Shown one piece after another: positions 62,133-64,000 of a stretch of 64,000 nucleotides of DNA; positions within the stretch are counted from its first letter, which is position 1; each line of letters starts with the position of its first letter. The stretch is from Bradyrhizobium septentrionale (GTDB lineage: Bacteria > Pseudomonadota > Alphaproteobacteria > Rhizobiales > Xanthobacteraceae): the NCBI RefSeq assembly GCF_011516645.4, contig NZ_CP088285.1, forward strand, positions 8,388,501 to 8,452,500. The letters run 5' to 3'. The notes beneath the pieces were generated by a model. That model searched no databases. It was not told the origin of the DNA and saw only the letters and a list, made by a program, of their open reading frames with translations. Position numbers and translations under genes: made by a program.

Positions 62133-63536
62133 ATGCGGCCGAATTTGATGATTGCGAACGTCCTGGTGATTATCCGGAAGCGGTCGCGGACCGTGATCGG
62201 CGCGGCGCTGCTCAGCTGCTGCTTCATGGCGCCGCAGGCCGTCCGCGCTGCGGATTGCCCGGGTAACCCCAACGCACTCGGCACCTCGCGAACCCTCGTC
62301 GTCGATCCCATCGAGCATCCGCGGATCGGCACCATGCAGTATCCGGAGACGCTGCCGCTCGCCGATCACGAGGTGGTGCTGACCTTCGACGACGGGCCGC
62401 TGCCGAAATACAGCAACCAGGTGCTGGCGATCCTCGCCAGCCAGTGCGTCAAGGCGACCTTCTTCACCATCGGCTCTCAGGCCCGTTTCAATCCGGAAGG
62501 CGTGCGCAAGCTGATCGCGGCCGGCCATACCGTCGGCACGCACAGCCAGAACCATCCGTTGACGATGAACAAGATGCCGCTCGAAAAGGTGAAGCAGGAA
62601 GTCGACGACGGCATCGCCTCGACCCTGGCCGCGCTCAACGGCGACAAGAGCAAGCTCGCGCCATTCTTCCGGATTCCCGGCCTGATGCGCGCCGAGATCC
62701 CGGAAGCCTATCTGGCGTCGCAGGGCATCCAGGTGTGGAGCGCCGACTTCCCGGCCGACGACTGGCGCCACGTCTCGCCGCAGCGGGTCTATGATCTCGC
62801 GATCCAGCGCATCGAGGCCAAGCACAAGGGCATCCTGCTGCTGCACGACATCCAGCCGCGTACGGTGGCGGCGCTGCCGCGAATCCTCAATACGCTGAAG
62901 GAGCGCGGCTACCGCATCGTTCACGTCGTGCCCGCAACGGCGGACCGCCCGGCGACGCCGACCGAGCCGCAGCAATGGTTCATGCATCCGCCGACCGAGA
63001 CGGTCGCGATCACGCGCTGGTCGAAAATTCCGAACTTCGTCTTCACCGCGACGCGGACGCTGCCAGCGCCTGTGTTTGCCGACATGGATTGGCGCGACGC
63101 CGACATCCTCGATCACGCGCAGCGCAGCCGAATCGCTGGGCCGGTCCGCACGCTGTGGCCGCAGCCGCAGCTCGCGCAGCTGGCGGCGGTCTCGACCTTG
63201 CCGATTCCCGCGTCCGATGTGTTTCGCGTTCCCGAAGCGCTGGACCTGACCCTGCTCGCGACGCGATCGGCGGCCAGTCGCCGGATCGCGCAGCGTCCGA
63301 CAATAGCCCCGGGCGCTGTCGCACCGCGCGCGCAGGCGATCTCCGCGCGACAGGCCAGGCATCCGAAGCAGGCCGCGCATCAAGCGCCCGCTGCGGCTCA
63401 CGGCAGAGCCCACGCCGCACCCCGGCCTGTCGCGCAGCCCAATGAGAGCAACGCGTCTGTCCGAGTCGCCAATTTGAAGAAGCGCACCCCGCGTGCCGAG
63501 GCCTCGGCGGCGGCCAGCAAGCGCGTGCCCGATTAG
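62133..63536 (+). CDS. Polysaccharide deacetylase, NodB domain with basic C-terminal extension (second copy)
   Basis: 467 residues. N-terminal signal peptide (to about 39), LGTSRTLVVDPIEHPRIGTM, a NodB domain with TFDDGPLPK, VGTHSQNHPLTMNK and ILLLHDIQPR, and after residue 280 a long Pro/Ala/Arg-rich tail with KKR and RAQAIS motifs that the first copy lacks. A similar split of short and tailed NodB pairs occurs in related genomes, so they likely arose by duplication. The tail may bind an anionic polymer. Confidence 0.92.
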   Translation: MRPNLMIANVLVIIRKRSRTVIGAALLSCCFMAPQAVRAADCPGNPNALGTSRTLVVDPIEHPRIGTMQYPETLPLADHEVVLTFDDGPLPKYSNQVLAILASQCVKATFFTIGSQARFNPEGVRKLIAAGHTVGTHSQNHPLTMNKMPLEKVKQEVDDGIASTLAALNGDKSKLAPFFRIPGLMRAEIPEAYLASQGIQVWSADFPADDWRHVSPQRVYDLAIQRIEAKHKGILLLHDIQPRTVAALPRILNTLKERGYRIVHVVPATADRPATPTEPQQWFMHPPTETVAITRWSKIPNFVFTATRTLPAPVFADMDWRDADILDHAQRSRIAGPVRTLWPQPQLAQLAAVSTLPIPASDVFRVPEALDLTLLATRSAASRRIAQRPTIAPGAVAPRAQAISARQARHPKQAAHQAPAAAHGRAHAAPRPVAQPNESNASVRVANLKKRTPRAEASAAASKRVPD

Positions 63537-63777
63537 AGCGTGATCCTGGCTCGGGACGTGGCTTGCCGCGAAGCCGGAGCAACCGCTCCTGCTTCGAAAA
63601 ATCCAGCGATTTCAAGGATCAGCTGAGGTGTGGTGCGCTCGGAGGTTCTACGATTCGACGAACAATATCAATGACTTAGACGCACCCACCGGGATTTATC
63701 GCACCATTGAATCATAACGGCAATTTTGAACGATGCACCCACCCTGTTTCGCAGACGGGGCACCCCAAGGAGACCAC

Positions 63778-64000
63778 ATGAACATCGTCCACCGCGCGCG
63801 GCAGTTCGCCCAGCGCGCCCACAAAGACCAGAAGCGGAAATGGACCGGCGAGCCCTACTTCGTGCACCTGCAGGAGGTCGCCCTGCTCTGCGCCCAGCAC
63901 GGGCTAAGCAAGAAGGCGATCGCGGCCGCCTATCTGCACGACACGATCGAGGACCAGCCCGTCACCTATGAGGATCTGGTCGGCGAGTTCGGCCGTGAGG
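63778..64000 (+). CDS. HD hydrolase of RelA/SpoT (MESH1-like) type, partial at right edge
   Basis: 74 residues before the window ends, starting MNIVHRARQFAQRAHKDQKR. VHLQEVALLC and AAYLHDTIEDQPVTYEDL carry the His and HD motif with E-D, as in the ppGpp hydrolase domain of SpoT and in MESH1. Whether a synthetase domain follows cannot be seen. AAGGAGACC precedes the ATG. Confidence 0.85.
   Translation, partial: MNIVHRARQFAQRAHKDQKRKWTGEPYFVHLQEVALLCAQHGLSKKAIAAAYLHDTIEDQPVTYEDLVGEFGRE

Overview
The window looks like chromosomal DNA from a Bradyrhizobium-type alphaproteobacterium (Hyphomicrobiales, Nitrobacteraceae). The base composition is GC-rich throughout. The alphaproteobacterial cell-cycle genes divK-pleD and mipZ are present, together with EipB (DUF1849), ClpS-ClpA and a phasin. 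At least four families of palindromic intergenic repeats typical of that group recur between genes. I saw no rRNA, tRNA, CRISPR array, transposase or prophage gene. The first gene (rnr) enters from the left edge and the last (an HD hydrolase of RelA/SpoT type) runs off the right edge.

Layout. 0-5.4 kb: housekeeping block of RNase R, DUF983, an NUDIX hydrolase and ribosomal protein L33, with an SGNH hydrolase and a flavin monooxygenase between. 5.4-9.3 kb: a 42-codon membrane ORF, a decayed ammonium transporter, an MFS exporter divergent from its likely TetR regulator over a perfect palindrome, and a serine hydrolase. 9.4-13 kb: the pleD-divK signalling pair and DUF3572-dinB. 13-23 kb: two RidA proteins, EipB, a phosphodiesterase, a FemAB-like protein, HIT, TrmO, a TctC-type binding protein, the AzlCD exporter, a lytic transglycosylase and a GrdB-like protein.

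23.4-26.7 kb carries a compact catabolic module: aldoxime dehydratase and nitrilase (aldoxime to nitrile to acid) under a divergent NitR-like AraC regulator. 26.8-39 kb: a PilZ protein, a DHA2 exporter, clpS and clpA, an isolated TadG-like protein, a phasin behind a palindromic operator, a D,D-carboxypeptidase with SPOR domain, and DnaJ, DUF302 and VWA proteins, the last preceded by three tandem 17-bp repeats. 39-54 kb: an alpha/beta hydrolase, a membrane-embedded AraC regulator directly behind mipZ, panC, a periplasmic ClpP-fold protein that seems to lack its serine, several small unknowns, a GST, a TolA-like protein, an aldo-keto reductase, a di-haem peroxidase and a secreted phosphoesterase.

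54.2-59.2 kb is less uniform and accessory-like: an orphan Imm35/YrhB-type protein with a small partner, a GST, an HD protein, an SDR, a Tat-exported alpha/beta hydrolase and an AraC regulator whose 5' end lies beside half of a dispersed repeat. 59.2-64 kb returns to core genes: an XRE regulator, mgtE, two tandem NodB-type polysaccharide deacetylases and the partial HD hydrolase.

The least explained signals are the phasin-type motif in front of an unrecognised 36-codon ORF (40.37-40.58 kb), the 17-bp triplet before the VWA gene, the 42-codon ORF at 5.4 kb, the orphan immunity pair and the serine-less ClpP-fold protein. I did not find a complete multi-gene system that I could call new.
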